Position numbers and translations under genes: made by a program
Shown here: piece after piece, positions 35,279 through 44,890 of the stretch
Position numbering within the stretch: position 1 is the first letter of the stretch
How the letters are laid out: each line of letters opens with the position of its first letter
Notes under the pieces: model-generated
Seen by the model: only the letters and a program-made list of their open reading frames with translations
The model's database searches: none
What the model was told of the DNA's origin: nothing
DNA from: Sphingomonas panni
GTDB taxonomy: Bacteria > Pseudomonadota > Alphaproteobacteria > Sphingomonadales > Sphingomonadaceae
Assembly: GCF_022664435.1 (NCBI RefSeq)
Contig: NZ_JAKREU010000006.1
Location: 186,001 to 250,000 of the forward strand
Direction: 5' to 3'
DNA: 64,000 nt

Positions 35279-38200
35279 GGTCCGCGCGCTCCAGCGGCTG
35301 AAGAACGACCAGGCGGCAGCGAGCGACCCGCATCGCCATGTCTGGCTGTCGGCCTCCGCCGGCACCGGCAAGACGCATGTGCTGTCGGCGCGGGTATTCC
35401 GCCTGTTGCTGCGCGGGGTCGATCCGGCGGCAATTCTGTGTCTGACCTTTACCAAGGCCGGGGCGGCGGAAATGGCCGAACGCGTCGCCAGCCGGCTGGC
35501 GCGCTGGGTCCGCCTGCCGACTGCCGACCTGAAGGCAGACCTGTTCGCGCTGGGCGAGGATGTGAACGATGCGGCATTGCTGGCGCGCGCCCGCACCCTG
35601 TTCGCCCGCGTCCTCGACGCGCCCGGCGGCGGCGTCCGCATTCAGACCATCCATGGCTTCTGCCAGAGCCTGCTCGCCGGTTTCCCGGTCGAGGCGGGTC
35701 TGGTCCCCGGTTTCCGCCCGTTGGAGGCACGCGAGGAAGCCGGCATGGCGCGTGAGGCGCTGGCCGAACTGCTGGTCGAGGAACAGCGGACCGGTTCCAC
35801 GCGGATCGGCGACGCCATCGCCGCCATGTCGCTGCGCATGGGCGAGGGCGCGGCCGAGAATTTCCTGCGCGAATGCGCCAAGCGACCGCAGGCGATGGCT
35901 GAGCTGCCAAGCGGGCTTCAGCCGTTCCTGCGCCGCGCGCTCGACCTGCCGTCCGGACCGATCGACGAGATGCTGGCCGACGCGTGCAGCGACGACGAAT
36001 TCGACTGCGACGCGCTCGAACGGCTCGCTGCCGCCAATCTGTCCTGGGGCACGGCGACGGGCAAGAAGACCCATGGGGCGATCATGGGCTGGCTGGCGAA
36101 CGGCCCGGCGGAACGTGCGGCGCGGGTACGCGACATTCGCAAGATCTTCTTCACCGCCGACGATACGCTGCGCAAGGCGTCGGCCAAGCTGATCGCCGCC
36201 GAACCCGATTATGACGAACTGGCCGATGCGGTCGGGACCCGTGCGGGCGAGCTGATCGAGCTGGCCGGGCGGATGGGCTATGCCGACGCGCTGGCCGACG
36301 CGCTGTCGGCCGGCCGGGCCTATGCCGACGCCTATGTCCGTGCCAAGCGGCGTGCCGGCGCGGTCGATTTCGACGATCTGATCCGCGAGACGCTGAACCT
36401 GCTGGCGCAACCGGGCATCGGCGACTGGGTCCGGTTCAAGCTGGACCAGAGCACCGAACATGTCCTGATCGACGAGGCGCAGGACACCAATCCGCAGCAA
36501 TGGGCGATCGTCCGCTCGCTGGTCGAGGAATTCTTCAGCGGCGACGCGGTGCGCGCGGCGGGAATGCGGACCTTGTTCGTCGTCGGCGATTACAAACAGG
36601 CGATCTTCGGTTTCCAAGGCACCGACCCGATCTATTTCCGCGCGGCGCATGTCGATTTCGAACGCCGCGCCGCGCTGCCCGACGAATATCGTGGCGACGC
36701 GCGCGAACTCGACACGCTGTCGCTGACCCACAGCTTCCGCACGACGCGACCGGTGCTGGAATTCGTCGACGCCGCCATCGCCGCGCTGCCCGATCCCGGC
36801 ATGGGCATCGACACGCCCGACACCCATGATAGCGAGGTGCCCGGCCCCGGCACCGTCACCCTCTGGGCACCGACCGTGGTGGAGACGCCCGACGATGCCG
36901 AGGAAGGCTGGGTCGACGATGTCACGCGGGTGATCGCCGCAAAGATCGCGCGCGAGATTGCCGGCTGGATCGGCACGCTGCCGCTGGAGTCCAAGGGGCG
37001 GATGCTCCAGCCGGGCGACATCATGGTGCTGGTCAAGCGACGCGGCGACCTCGCCTCGCTGATCGTCGCACGGCTCTATGCCGAGGGGGTGCCGGTCGCG
37101 GGCGTCGACCGGCTGCGGCTCGACGCGCCGCTGGCGGTCAAGGACCTGCTCGCCGCGATCCGGTTCGCGTTGCAGCCCGACGACGACCTCAGCCTCGCCA
37201 GCCTGCTCGTCTCGCCGCTGATCGGCTGGACGCAGGACCAGCTGCTGGCCGGGGCACTGCGCAAGGGCGGGAGCCTGTGGCGGCAACTGCGCCAGACGAA
37301 CAGCGACGCGGTCGAGCCGCTGTCGCGCATCCTGCGCCGCGCCGATTTCGCCACGCCCTATCGATTCCTCGAGGAATTGCTGTCGGGCGAGCTGGACGGA
37401 CGCCGCAAGCTGATCGCGCGGCTGGGCGAGGAAGCGCGCGACCCGATCGACGAACTGCTCAACGCCGCCTTGTCGTTCGAGGCGCTGGCCACGCCGTCGC
37501 TGCAGCGTTTCGTCGAATGGTTCGACCGGGGCGAGGTGGAGATCAAGCGCGACGCGGGCGGTGCGGGCGGCGCGGTGCGGGTGATGACCGCGCACGGGTC
37601 GAAGGGGTTGCAGGCGCCGCTGGTGCTGCTGGCCGATGCCGCGATCGATCCGACCAACAGCAAGCGCGATGTCGTCTACTGGTCGCCCGAGGGGCATGAC
37701 GGTGCGGGATTCCCGCTGTTCCGCCCGCGCGCGAGCGAGCGCGGCACGCCGGTCGACGACGCCTTTGCCGCGCGCGACCGCAGCGATCTGGAGGAGCATT
37801 GGCGGCTCTTCTATGTCGCCGCGACCCGTGCCGAGGAACGGCTGGTCATCGCCGGCGCGCCCAGCCCCAAGACGAAGGGCGTGCCGCCGCCGCTCAGCTG
37901 GTACAGCGCCGCCGCCGCCGCGTTCGACGCGCTGGGCGTGGCCGAGGGGGACGGCGGGGACCGGGTCTTTACCGGGCTGACCCCGCAGCCCCCGGTCGCT
38001 GGCAAGGCGCGCAAGGCAACCGCCCCGACCGACGCGACGGCCATCCCCGGCTGGCTGCGCGCGCCGGCCCCGGCCGAGGCGCGCCCGCCGCGCCCCCTCG
38101 CGCCATCCGCCGTTGGCGAGGACGAGGTGTCCGACCCGCCGCCGACCGCGACGATGCGCGCAGCGGCCGAGCGCGGACGGCTGCTCCACCAGCTGTTCGA

Positions 38201-38693
38201 ACGCCTGCCCGAAGTGCCGCGCGCCGAGCGAGCGGATGCGGCCGAACGCTGGCTGGCCGGTGCGGCGGGGGTGGAGGATGCCGCCTTGCGCCGCCGCGTG
38301 ACGCGCGATGCGATGGCGGTGCTGGACGACCCGGACTTTACCGACCTGTTCGGGCCCGACGCGCTGGCGGAGGCACCCATCGCGGCGGTCGTCGGGACGC
38401 AGGTCGTGGCGGGCACCGTCGACCGGCTGTGCATCGGCGACCGCACCGTCCGCGTGGTCGATTTCAAGACCGGCCGCCGGGTGCCGGACGATGTGGCGGA
38501 CATTCCGGTCTATCACCTGCGCCAGATGGCCGCCTATGCCGCGGCGCTCCGCGTGATCTTTCCCGATCACGGCGTGGAGGCGGCACTGCTCTACACCGCC
38601 GGCCCGCGGATGTTCGTGCTGCCCGATGCGCTGCTCGACGCGCACAAGCCGGGCTTGGGGGCGGGGGAACAAAGCTTGCCCCGCGAAGCTTGA
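35265..38693 (+). CDS. addA: Double-strand break repair helicase AddA
   Basis: A 1142-residue UvrD-like helicase-nuclease, partner of AddB. Helicase motifs: Walker A SASAGTGKTHVLSAR near residue 28, motif II IDEAQDTNPQQW near 405, motif III GDYKQAIFGFQGTDP, and motif VI FYVAATRAEERLVIAGAP. The C-terminal nuclease has AGTVDRLCIGDR and VVDFKTGRRVPDD. Both AddA and AddB thus retain nuclease motifs. A SD-preceded trxA follows after 47 bp. No RecBCD is seen in the window. Confidence 0.96.
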   Translation: MAVSEVRALQRLKNDQAAASDPHRHVWLSASAGTGKTHVLSARVFRLLLRGVDPAAILCLTFTKAGAAEMAERVASRLARWVRLPTADLKADLFALGEDVNDAALLARARTLFARVLDAPGGGVRIQTIHGFCQSLLAGFPVEAGLVPGFRPLEAREEAGMAREALAELLVEEQRTGSTRIGDAIAAMSLRMGEGAAENFLRECAKRPQAMAELPSGLQPFLRRALDLPSGPIDEMLADACSDDEFDCDALERLAAANLSWGTATGKKTHGAIMGWLANGPAERAARVRDIRKIFFTADDTLRKASAKLIAAEPDYDELADAVGTRAGELIELAGRMGYADALADALSAGRAYADAYVRAKRRAGAVDFDDLIRETLNLLAQPGIGDWVRFKLDQSTEHVLIDEAQDTNPQQWAIVRSLVEEFFSGDAVRAAGMRTLFVVGDYKQAIFGFQGTDPIYFRAAHVDFERRAALPDEYRGDARELDTLSLTHSFRTTRPVLEFVDAAIAALPDPGMGIDTPDTHDSEVPGPGTVTLWAPTVVETPDDAEEGWVDDVTRVIAAKIAREIAGWIGTLPLESKGRMLQPGDIMVLVKRRGDLASLIVARLYAEGVPVAGVDRLRLDAPLAVKDLLAAIRFALQPDDDLSLASLLVSPLIGWTQDQLLAGALRKGGSLWRQLRQTNSDAVEPLSRILRRADFATPYRFLEELLSGELDGRRKLIARLGEEARDPIDELLNAALSFEALATPSLQRFVEWFDRGEVEIKRDAGGAGGAVRVMTAHGSKGLQAPLVLLADAAIDPTNSKRDVVYWSPEGHDGAGFPLFRPRASERGTPVDDAFAARDRSDLEEHWRLFYVAATRAEERLVIAGAPSPKTKGVPPPLSWYSAAAAAFDALGVAEGDGGDRVFTGLTPQPPVAGKARKATAPTDATAIPGWLRAPAPAEARPPRPLAPSAVGEDEVSDPPPTATMRAAAERGRLLHQLFERLPEVPRAERADAAERWLAGAAGVEDAALRRRVTRDAMAVLDDPDFTDLFGPDALAEAPIAAVVGTQVVAGTVDRLCIGDRTVRVVDFKTGRRVPDDVADIPVYHLRQMAAYAAALRVIFPDHGVEAALLYTAGPRMFVLPDALLDAHKPGLGAGEQSLPREA

Positions 38694-38740
38694 GGTGCCG
38701 ACCCCCAGATCATAGATATCAGCGTAACAAGGAGATTATC

Positions 38741-39064
38741 ATGCCGACCAAGACCGTTACCGACGCCAGCTTTTCCGCCGACGTGCTGCAGTCCGACAAG
38801 CCGGTGCTGGTCGATTTCTGGGCGGACTGGTGCGGCCCGTGCAAGATGATCGCCCCGGCGCTGGAGGAAATCGCCGACGAGCTGGGCGACAAGGTGACGA
38901 TCGCCAAGGTCGACATCATGGCCAACCCCGACACCGCCGGTTCGATGGGTGTGCAGTCGATCCCGCTGCTCAAGCTGTTCAAGAACGGCCAGCCGGTCGC
39001 CGACCTGCTCGGCGCGCGGCCGAAGAGCCAGTTGAAGGCGTGGCTTGAAGGCGAACTGGGCTGA
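38741..39064 (+). CDS. trxA: Thioredoxin 1
   Basis: A 107-residue cytosolic thioredoxin, the general protein disulfide reductant. The active site is WADWCGPCKMIAP (Cys31, Cys34); the cis-Pro lies in QSIPLLKLFKNG. Length and lack of a signal peptide identify the cytosolic form. AAGGAG lies 8 nt upstream of the ATG. It ends the divL-to-trxA run; a palindromic element follows. Confidence 0.97.
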   Translation: MPTKTVTDASFSADVLQSDKPVLVDFWADWCGPCKMIAPALEEIADELGDKVTIAKVDIMANPDTAGSMGVQSIPLLKLFKNGQPVADLLGARPKSQLKAWLEGELG

Positions 39065-39106
39065 TGCTGCTGGCGGCGACGTCATCGCTGCCGCTGACCA
39101 ATCCCA

Positions 39107-39194
39107 CGTCACCCCGGGCTTGACCCGGGGTGACGCTTCTTCCTCTACCGAGCCGTGAGAAAAGCGGGACCCCGGATCAAGTCCGGGGTGACGG
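39107..39194. repeat. Paired palindromic element, subfamily B
   Basis: The left arm 39107-39135 (CGTCACCCCGGG-CTTGA-CCCGGGGTGACG) is a near-perfect palindrome. The right arm 39166-39194 (ACCCCGGATCAAGTCCGGGG) is the related copy in opposite orientation. It lies between the convergent trxA and argJ genes. Related elements lie at 10296 and 55554. Confidence 0.85.
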
Positions 39195-39313
39195 TTAGGG
39201 GCGTGGAATAGGCCTGCCCGACGCCATTCCACTCCAACGAAGGCCGGTGCCGCACCCGGACCCCGTGCCGCGCTAACGCCAGCACTTCCCGGCCTTCTAC
39301 AGCCCGGAACCCC

Positions 39314-40540
39314 TCAGCTCCGATAATCGGCGTTGATCGAGATATACCCATGCGTCAGGTCGCAGGTCCACACCGTGGCCTGCCCTTCACCCAAATGCAG
39401 GTCGACGCCGATCTCGACCTCCTGCCCCTTCAGATGCGCCGCCACCGGCGCTTCGTCATAGCCCGAAACCGCCAGGCCCCCTTCCGCAACCTGCGTCGTG
39501 CCGAAGCGGATCGACAGCCTGTCGCGCTCGGCCGGTTCGCCCGCCTTGCCGACCGCCATCACCACGCGGCCCCAGTTTGCGTCCTCGCCGGCGATCGCGG
39601 TCTTCACCAGCGGCGAATTGGCGATGCTCATCGCGATACGGTGCGCGCTGCCGTCGCTTTCCGCGCCCTCGACGGTCACCGCGATGAACTTGGTCGCGCC
39701 TTCGCCGTCGCGCACCACCAGATGCGCCAGCTGCCGGCACAGGTCGTGGAGCGCTGCCGCCAACGCATCCGCGCCGTCATCGTCGAACGACGCGATCGGA
39801 TCGTTCCCCGCCGCGCCGGTCGCGAACGCCAGCACGGTGTCGCTGGTCGAGGTATCGCCATCGACGGTGATGCAGGAGAAGGTCCGCCGGTTGGCTGCCT
39901 CCAGCGTGCTTTGCAGGAACGCCGGATCGACCGCCGCATCGGTGAAGATGAAGCCCAGCATCGTCGCCATGTCGGGCGCGATCATGCCCGACCCCTTGAT
40001 GACGCCGGACAGCTTGACCGTCCGGTCGCCGACCTTCGCGGTGGTGAACGCGCCCTTGGTAAAGGTGTCGGTCGTGCCGATCGTTTCCGCCACCGCTTCC
40101 CAGCCACAGGGTTCGGCGACGAACGCGGCGTCGAGGCCCGCTTCCGCCTTGTCGATCGGCAGCGGCACACCGATCACGCCGGTCGAGGCGACGAAGACGT
40201 CGGATGGCTGGCAGTCCATCGCCTGTGCGGTGCGGGCGGCGATCGCCTCGACGGCGGCGCGGCCCCGGTCGCCCGTAAAGGCGTTGGAGTTGCCCGCATT
40301 GACCACCAGCGCCCGCGCCCGGCCCAGCACCAGCGCGCGGCGGCACCATTCCACCTCGGGCGACGGGCATTTGCTGTTGGTCAGCACGCCCGCCACCGCC
40401 GTTCCCTCCGTCAGCGTGACGAAGGTCAGGTCGCACCGGTCCCAATTCTTGTACCGCGCCCGCGCGACGCGCAGCGTAACGCCCCCGATCGGCGGCAGCG
40501 CGGGGAAGGGCGTGGCGAGCGGGGATACGGCAGTCGACAT
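39314..40540 (-). CDS. argJ: Bifunctional ornithine acetyltransferase/N-acetylglutamate synthase
   Basis: A 408-residue enzyme of the arginine acetyl cycle, which self-cleaves into alpha and beta chains. The cleavage region IKGSGMIAPDMATMLGFIF carries the nucleophilic Thr of the ATML motif. Other family blocks are NAGNSNAFTGDRG, VASTGVIGVPLPID, ITVDGDTSTSDTV and the C-terminus ending INADYRS. The start MSTAVSPLATPFPALP was chosen because upstream in-frame sequence is proline/arginine-rich and unlike the family. It is divergent from the TonB-C-like gene. Confidence 0.96.
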   Translation of the reverse strand: MSTAVSPLATPFPALPPIGGVTLRVARARYKNWDRCDLTFVTLTEGTAVAGVLTNSKCPSPEVEWCRRALVLGRARALVVNAGNSNAFTGDRGRAAVEAIAARTAQAMDCQPSDVFVASTGVIGVPLPIDKAEAGLDAAFVAEPCGWEAVAETIGTTDTFTKGAFTTAKVGDRTVKLSGVIKGSGMIAPDMATMLGFIFTDAAVDPAFLQSTLEAANRRTFSCITVDGDTSTSDTVLAFATGAAGNDPIASFDDDGADALAAALHDLCRQLAHLVVRDGEGATKFIAVTVEGAESDGSAHRIAMSIANSPLVKTAIAGEDANWGRVVMAVGKAGEPAERDRLSIRFGTTQVAEGGLAVSGYDEAPVAAHLKGQEVEIGVDLHLGEGQATVWTCDLTHGYISINADYRS

Positions 40541-40590
40541 AGGCGCTGTGTCCGGTCTAGCCTGCACCGGATACGGGGCAGGGGGGGGAT

Positions 40591-41385
40591 ATGCGACGGT
40601 TCCTACGCATGGGCGCGGCGGTTGCAACGCTTTGTTGTGGCGGCGGAGCCTGGGGGCAGACCGATCCCAAGCCGATCGATCCGGCCAGTTGGGTGACGAA
40701 CGACGACTTTCCGGCAGAAGCGCTGCGCAAGGATGAAAAGGGGATCGTGAAGTTCGCGCTGTCGGTGAATCCGGCGGGTCGCCCAACAGGTTGCCGTATC
40801 GTTGAAACCAGCGGTAGCGCCTTGCTGGACCAGACGACCTGCCGAGTAATGGTGCTGAGAGGTGTTTTCAAACCCGCTACCGACAAGCACGGCAGGCCGG
40901 TGACGGGCGAATGGGAGCAGCGAGTCAATTGGCAACCGCCATCCGACTATCGCCAGCCGTTGCTGCCCTTCCAATCGATCAGCAGGATCGTCATCGGGCC
41001 GGACGGAAACGTCACCGACTGCACCAGCCGCCTTGCCGGCGACCCCAGCGTCCAGTTCGATGTTTGCACCAGATATGGCGATTCCTACCCCGCGCGCGAT
41101 GTCGCCAAGGGATACGGGCCGGGGGTCCTGACCTTTACACTGTCACAGACGGTGGATGGGTTCAGCGCTTCGCCGACCTCGCCGACCTCGGAAATTCCAC
41201 CGAACTGGACTGTCGAGGAGCAGCTGACGATCGATCCTTCCGGCGTGGTGCAGACCTGTCGAAAAATTAGCTCGAATGACGGAACGACGGATTGTCCGGT
41301 CGGTAATCGCTACATGGCCCCCGAAAGCGGCAAGCCGGTGCGGATCGTGAAGACGACCTCCACCGCGTTTCAGCCCGCGAAGTGA
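40591..41385 (+). CDS. Periplasmic TonB C-terminal-like protein
   Basis: A 264-residue exported protein with a signal peptide (about 1-22, ending GGGAWGQ). A TonB-C-like domain follows at about 35-110, with EKGIVKFALSVNPAGRPTGC and the paired Cys/VETSG pattern seen in energy-transducer C-termini. A second, more divergent copy (about 125-260, with DGNVTDCTSRL and a later FTLSQTVDG) may follow. No membrane anchor or Pro-rich stalk is present, so it is not a working TonB; such stand-alone domains are frequent in sphingomonads and of unknown role. It lies two genes upstream of secA. Confidence 0.7.
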   Translation: MRRFLRMGAAVATLCCGGGAWGQTDPKPIDPASWVTNDDFPAEALRKDEKGIVKFALSVNPAGRPTGCRIVETSGSALLDQTTCRVMVLRGVFKPATDKHGRPVTGEWEQRVNWQPPSDYRQPLLPFQSISRIVIGPDGNVTDCTSRLAGDPSVQFDVCTRYGDSYPARDVAKGYGPGVLTFTLSQTVDGFSASPTSPTSEIPPNWTVEEQLTIDPSGVVQTCRKISSNDGTTDCPVGNRYMAPESGKPVRIVKTTSTAFQPAK

Positions 41386-41480
41386 CGCGCGCCGCTGGAC
41401 GCCGGGCCGCCCATTCCCTATGTCTCGGCCGCTTGCGGCCGGGCATCCTGTCGCGAAACCAAACCGTCTGGACGTATCGC

Positions 41481-41735
41481 TTGCGTTTGCTGCTGTTCCT
41501 CTCCGCGCTGCTGACGGGCCTGACCGGCCTGCTCCCGGGCGTGGGAGTCGCGAATGCGCGGCAGGTGGCGCAGGCACAGGCTGTCGCTGGGCAGATCGCA
41601 GTCGCGATGGTCGAGGCGGGGTCGACTGCGATCGCGCGTCCCGCCCAGCCGCTGGTCCGTGATCCGCAGCCGCTGTTCCTGACGCCCGCGCCCCCTGTCG
41701 CGGTCCGCGCGCGCACGCTGCGCACCCACGAATAG
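41481..41735 (+). CDS. Short exported peptide upstream of secA, candidate secretion monitor
   Basis: An 84-residue product if started at TTG 41481; GTG 41382, inside the preceding stop codon, would give 117 residues. It begins with basic residues and a strong signal-peptide core (LRLLLFLSALLTGLTGLLPG), then a short mature part without any domain. The tail is rich in Pro, Ala and Arg (ARPAQPLVRDPQPLF, TPAPPVAVRARTL). It ends 89 bp before secA. Size, signal peptide and position recall SecM-type arrest peptides. No stalling motif is proven, and the reading frame itself is moderately supported. Confidence 0.5.
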   Translation: MRLLLFLSALLTGLTGLLPGVGVANARQVAQAQAVAGQIAVAMVEAGSTAIARPAQPLVRDPQPLFLTPAPPVAVRARTLRTHE

Positions 41736-41824
41736 CGCGCACCCGCGCCCTTCCGACCCCTTATCTCAGCGCAGCCGGCGAACGCATCGCGGCGCGCTTC
41801 CCGTACACCTAAGGAAATTCGCCC

Positions 41825-44572
41825 ATGTTCGGTGGCCTCGCCAAATCGCTGTTCGGGTCGTCCAACGACCGTTACGTCAAATCGCTCGGGTCGATCGTCG
41901 ACAAGATCAACGGCTTCGAACCCACGCTGACCGCCATGTCGGACGCGGAACTGGCTGCGCAGACGCCCAAGTTCCGCGAGCAGCTGGCAAATGGGGCCAA
42001 GCTCGACTCGCTGCTCCCCGAAGCCTTCGCCACCGTCCGCGAAGCCGCGCGCCGCGTGCTGGGGATGCGCCATTTCGACGTGCAGATGGTCGGTGGCATC
42101 GTGCTGCACCGGGGCGAGATCGCCGAGATGCGCACGGGTGAGGGCAAGACGCTGGTCGCGACGCTCGCCTGCTATCTCAACGCGCTGCCGGGCGACGGCG
42201 TGCATGTCGTCACCGTCAACGACTATCTGGCGCGGCGCGACGCGGCGCAGATGGGGCAGGTCTATGGCTTTCTCGGCCTGACGACCGGCGTGATCGTGCC
42301 GAACATCCCCGATCATGAGCGCCGCGCGGCCTATGGTGCCGACATCACCTACGGCACCAACAACGAATTCGGCTTCGATTATCTGCGCGACAATATGAAG
42401 TTCGACCGCGCGTCGATGACGCAGCGGCCGTTCAACTTCGCGATCGTAGACGAGGTCGACTCGATCCTGATCGACGAAGCCCGCACCCCGCTCATCATCT
42501 CCGGGCCGACCGACGACAAGTCGGACCTGTACCGCTCGGTCGACGAGATCGTGAAGCGGCTGAGCCCGGACGATTACGAGAAGGACGAAAAGCAGAAGTC
42601 GATCGTGCTGACCGAGGACGGCACCGAAAAGGTCGAACGGATGCTGGAGGATGCCGGGCTGCTGGTCGGCGCCAACCTCTACGACTTCGAAAACACGCAG
42701 GTCGTGCACCATGTGAACCAGGCGCTGCGCGCGAACGTCATGTTCAAGCGTGACACGGATTACATCGTGAAGGACGGCAAGGTCGTCATCATCGACGAAT
42801 TCACCGGCCGCATGATGGACGGTCGCCGCTGGTCGGACGGCCTGCACCAGGCTACCGAGGCGAAGGAAGGCGTGAATATCGAGCCGGAGAACCAGACGCT
42901 CGCCTCGATCACCTTCCAGAATTATTTCCGCATGTACCCGAAGCTCTCGGGCATGACCGGTACGGCGGCGACCGAAGCGCCCGAATTCTTCGACATTTAC
43001 AAGATGAACGTCGTGTCGATCCCGACCAACGTGCCGGTGCGCCGCGTCGACGAAGAGGATGAATTCTACAAGACGCTGGACGACAAGTTCCGCGCCATCG
43101 CCAAGAAGATTCGCGAACACGCGTCGCAGGGGCAGCCGGTGCTGGTCGGCACCGTCTCGATCGAAAAGTCGGAACTGCTCTCCGAATTCCTCACGCAGGA
43201 AGGCGTCGATCACAAGGTCCTGAACGCCCGCTACCACGAATCCGAAGCGCATATCGTGGCGCAGGCGGGTCGACTGGGCGCGGTGACCATCGCCACCAAC
43301 ATGGCCGGGCGCGGCACCGACATTCAGCTGGGCGGCAATCTCGAATTCCGTATGCTCGACGAACATCCCGATCTGGTCGAGGGGACGAGCGAATATGACG
43401 CCGCCGCCGCGCGCATCCGGGCGGAGATTATCGAAGAAAAGCAAAAGGTGCTGGATGCCGGCGGCCTGTTCGTGCTGGGCACCGAACGCCACGAAAGCCG
43501 CCGCATCGACAACCAGCTGCGCGGCCGTTCGGGCCGTCAGGGCGATCCGGGCCTGTCGCGCTTCTATCTCTGCCTCGATGACGACCTGCTGCGCATCTTC
43601 GGGCCGGACACGCTGTTCGCCAAGATGATGCGCAACAATATCGAGGATGGCGAGGCGATCGGCAGCAAGTGGCTGTCCCGCGCGATCGAGACCGCGCAGA
43701 AGAAGGTCGAGGCGCGCAACTATGACGTGCGCAAGCAGGTCGTCGAATATGACGACGTGATGAACGACCAGCGCAAGGTCATCTACGAACAACGCGCCGA
43801 CATCATGGACGCCGAAGCGGTCGGCGATGTCGTGGTCGACATGCGCCACGCGGTGGTCAACACCGTCGTCGGCGACGCCGTGCCGCCCGACAGCTATCCC
43901 GAACAGTGGAATGTCGAAGGCTTGCGCGAACAGGCGCAGGAGCTGCTGGGCGTCGATGCGCCGGTCGCCGAATGGATCGCGAACGAGGACGGTCTGGACG
44001 CCGAAACCCTCGAAGAGCGTATCCGTACCGAGGCCGATGCGCTGGTCGAGGCGAAGTCGTCGGAGCTGGATGCCGACAGCTGGACCCAGATCGAGAAGTC
44101 GATCCTGCTCCAGACGCTCGATCATCACTGGAAGGAGCATCTCGCGATGCTCGACGCGCTGCGCGCCGTCATCCACCTGCGTGCGTACGCGCAGAAGACG
44201 CCGATCAACGAATATAAGCAGGAGGCGTTCGCGCTGTTCGAACGGATGCTCGGCAGCATTCGCGAGGACGTGACGCGCACGATGGCGCACGCGAACTTCA
44301 ATTTTCAGGCGCCGCCGGAACTGCCGGAACTGCCCGATTTCCTGACGATGCATATCGACCCGCTGACCGGCGAGGACGACAGCTGGGGCGGGGAGGGGAC
44401 GCCCGGCCTCATCACCACCCGCGTGCCGATGCTGCAGATGGCCGCGCCGCAGCCCGACGAGGATCTGGGCGACGACCCCGCCAGCTGGGAAGGCCGCGTC
44501 AGCCGCAACGCGCCCTGTCCGTGCGGGTCGGGCCGCAAGTACAAGCACTGCCACGGCGCGCTGGTAGCGTAA
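41825..44572 (+). CDS. secA: Preprotein translocase ATPase SecA
   Basis: A 915-residue motor ATPase that drives preproteins through SecYEG. Walker A is [14 protein letters not shown] (about 101-114), the DEAD-type box lies in [17 protein letters not shown], and the preprotein cross-linking and helical scaffold regions follow. The second nucleotide-binding fold has [16 protein letters not shown] and [18 protein letters not shown]. The C-terminal zinc tail is [14 protein letters not shown], which binds SecB and ribosomes. AAGGAAATT precedes the ATG. Length is normal. Confidence 0.98.
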   Translation: MFGGLAKSLFGSSNDRYVKSLGSIVDKINGFEPTLTAMSDAELAAQTPKFREQLANGAKLDSLLPEAFATVREAARRVLGMRHFDVQMVGGIVLHRGEIAEMRTGEGKTLVATLACYLNALPGDGVHVVTVNDYLARRDAAQMGQVYGFLGLTTGVIVPNIPDHERRAAYGADITYGTNNEFGFDYLRDNMKFDRASMTQRPFNFAIVDEVDSILIDEARTPLIISGPTDDKSDLYRSVDEIVKRLSPDDYEKDEKQKSIVLTEDGTEKVERMLEDAGLLVGANLYDFENTQVVHHVNQALRANVMFKRDTDYIVKDGKVVIIDEFTGRMMDGRRWSDGLHQATEAKEGVNIEPENQTLASITFQNYFRMYPKLSGMTGTAATEAPEFFDIYKMNVVSIPTNVPVRRVDEEDEFYKTLDDKFRAIAKKIREHASQGQPVLVGTVSIEKSELLSEFLTQEGVDHKVLNARYHESEAHIVAQAGRLGAVTIATNMAGRGTDIQLGGNLEFRMLDEHPDLVEGTSEYDAAAARIRAEIIEEKQKVLDAGGLFVLGTERHESRRIDNQLRGRSGRQGDPGLSRFYLCLDDDLLRIFGPDTLFAKMMRNNIEDGEAIGSKWLSRAIETAQKKVEARNYDVRKQVVEYDDVMNDQRKVIYEQRADIMDAEAVGDVVVDMRHAVVNTVVGDAVPPDSYPEQWNVEGLREQAQELLGVDAPVAEWIANEDGLDAETLEERIRTEADALVEAKSSELDADSWTQIEKSILLQTLDHHWKEHLAMLDALRAVIHLRAYAQKTPINEYKQEAFALFERMLGSIREDVTRTMAHANFNFQAPPELPELPDFLTMHIDPLTGEDDSWGGEGTPGLITTRVPMLQMAAPQPDEDLGDDPASWEGRVSRNAPCPCGSGRKYKHCHGALVA

Positions 44573-44583
44573 GGCTGCAGGAG

Positions 44584-44663
44584 CGTATCCCCGCGCAGGC
44601 GGGGATCCAGGGTTACAGGCGATGGCGATTGCGGCTCTGGATCCCCGCCTGCGCGGGGATACG
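44584..44663. repeat. 80-bp palindromic element, subfamily C (perfect 27-bp arms)
   Basis: The arms at 44584-44610 and 44637-44663 are perfect 27-bp inverted copies around a 26-nt spacer. Each arm is a hairpin (ATCCCCGC...GCGGGGAT). It lies just after secA. Confidence 0.9.
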
Positions 44664-44697
44664 TGTCTCTGCGGAAGAAGAGTCGCTTTCCAACTGC

Positions 44698-44725
44698 CGT
44701 CATCCCAGCGCAGGCTGGGATCTCG
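44698..44725. repeat. Solitary half of a subfamily A palindromic element
   Basis: CGTCATCCCAGCGCAGG followed by CTGGGATCTC matches one arm of the elements at 4330 and 49726; no partner arm follows. Together with the 44584 element it fills the gap after secA, in which I see no gene. Confidence 0.7.
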
Positions 44726-44830
44726 CTCCGCAGGGACGGACTGTCGGATAGCCTGCGCGCGCGGCGCGAGGCCCCAATCTTCGCCGGGGCGAAGCCATAC
44801 GGCAGAAAGCGAACGACAGTACCGCACAAC

Positions 44831-44867
44831 AAAAAGGCCGCCGCTCCCCACAGGAACTGCGGCCTTT
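44831..44867 (-). terminator. Rho-independent terminator of the leftward lipoprotein gene
   Basis: A 9-bp stem AAAGGCCGC/GCGGCCTTT with a 17-nt loop has a run of five T on the minus strand. It lies 23 bp past the stop of the lipoprotein gene and could also serve rightward transcripts. Confidence 0.75.
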
Positions 44868-44890
44868 CCGCGTTCAAACCACAGCGCCCC

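Noticed and set aside
35115..38672. A 1185-residue open frame on the minus strand over addA
   Set aside because: Composition is rich in Arg, Gln, His and Asp with no domains; it mirrors the high-GC codon use of addA, whose helicase and nuclease motifs are clear.
39107..39194. Rho-independent terminator between trxA and argJ
   Set aside because: The stems are strong but neither side has a T-run; classified as repeat element instead.
41382..41480. GTG start overlapping the preceding stop for the peptide upstream of secA
   Set aside because: The overlap is attractive, but the added N-terminus is Arg/Ala/Cys-rich and would bury the signal peptide 30 residues in; the TTG at 41481 is preferred, with low certainty.
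44584..44725. CRISPR-like repeat cluster after secA
   Set aside because: Repeats are palindromic, inverted and only two or three in number with no regular spacers; they fit the intergenic element family.
41267..44851. A 1194-residue open frame on the minus strand over secA
   Set aside because: It is an antisense shadow of secA and overlaps the repeat region; no recognisable motif.
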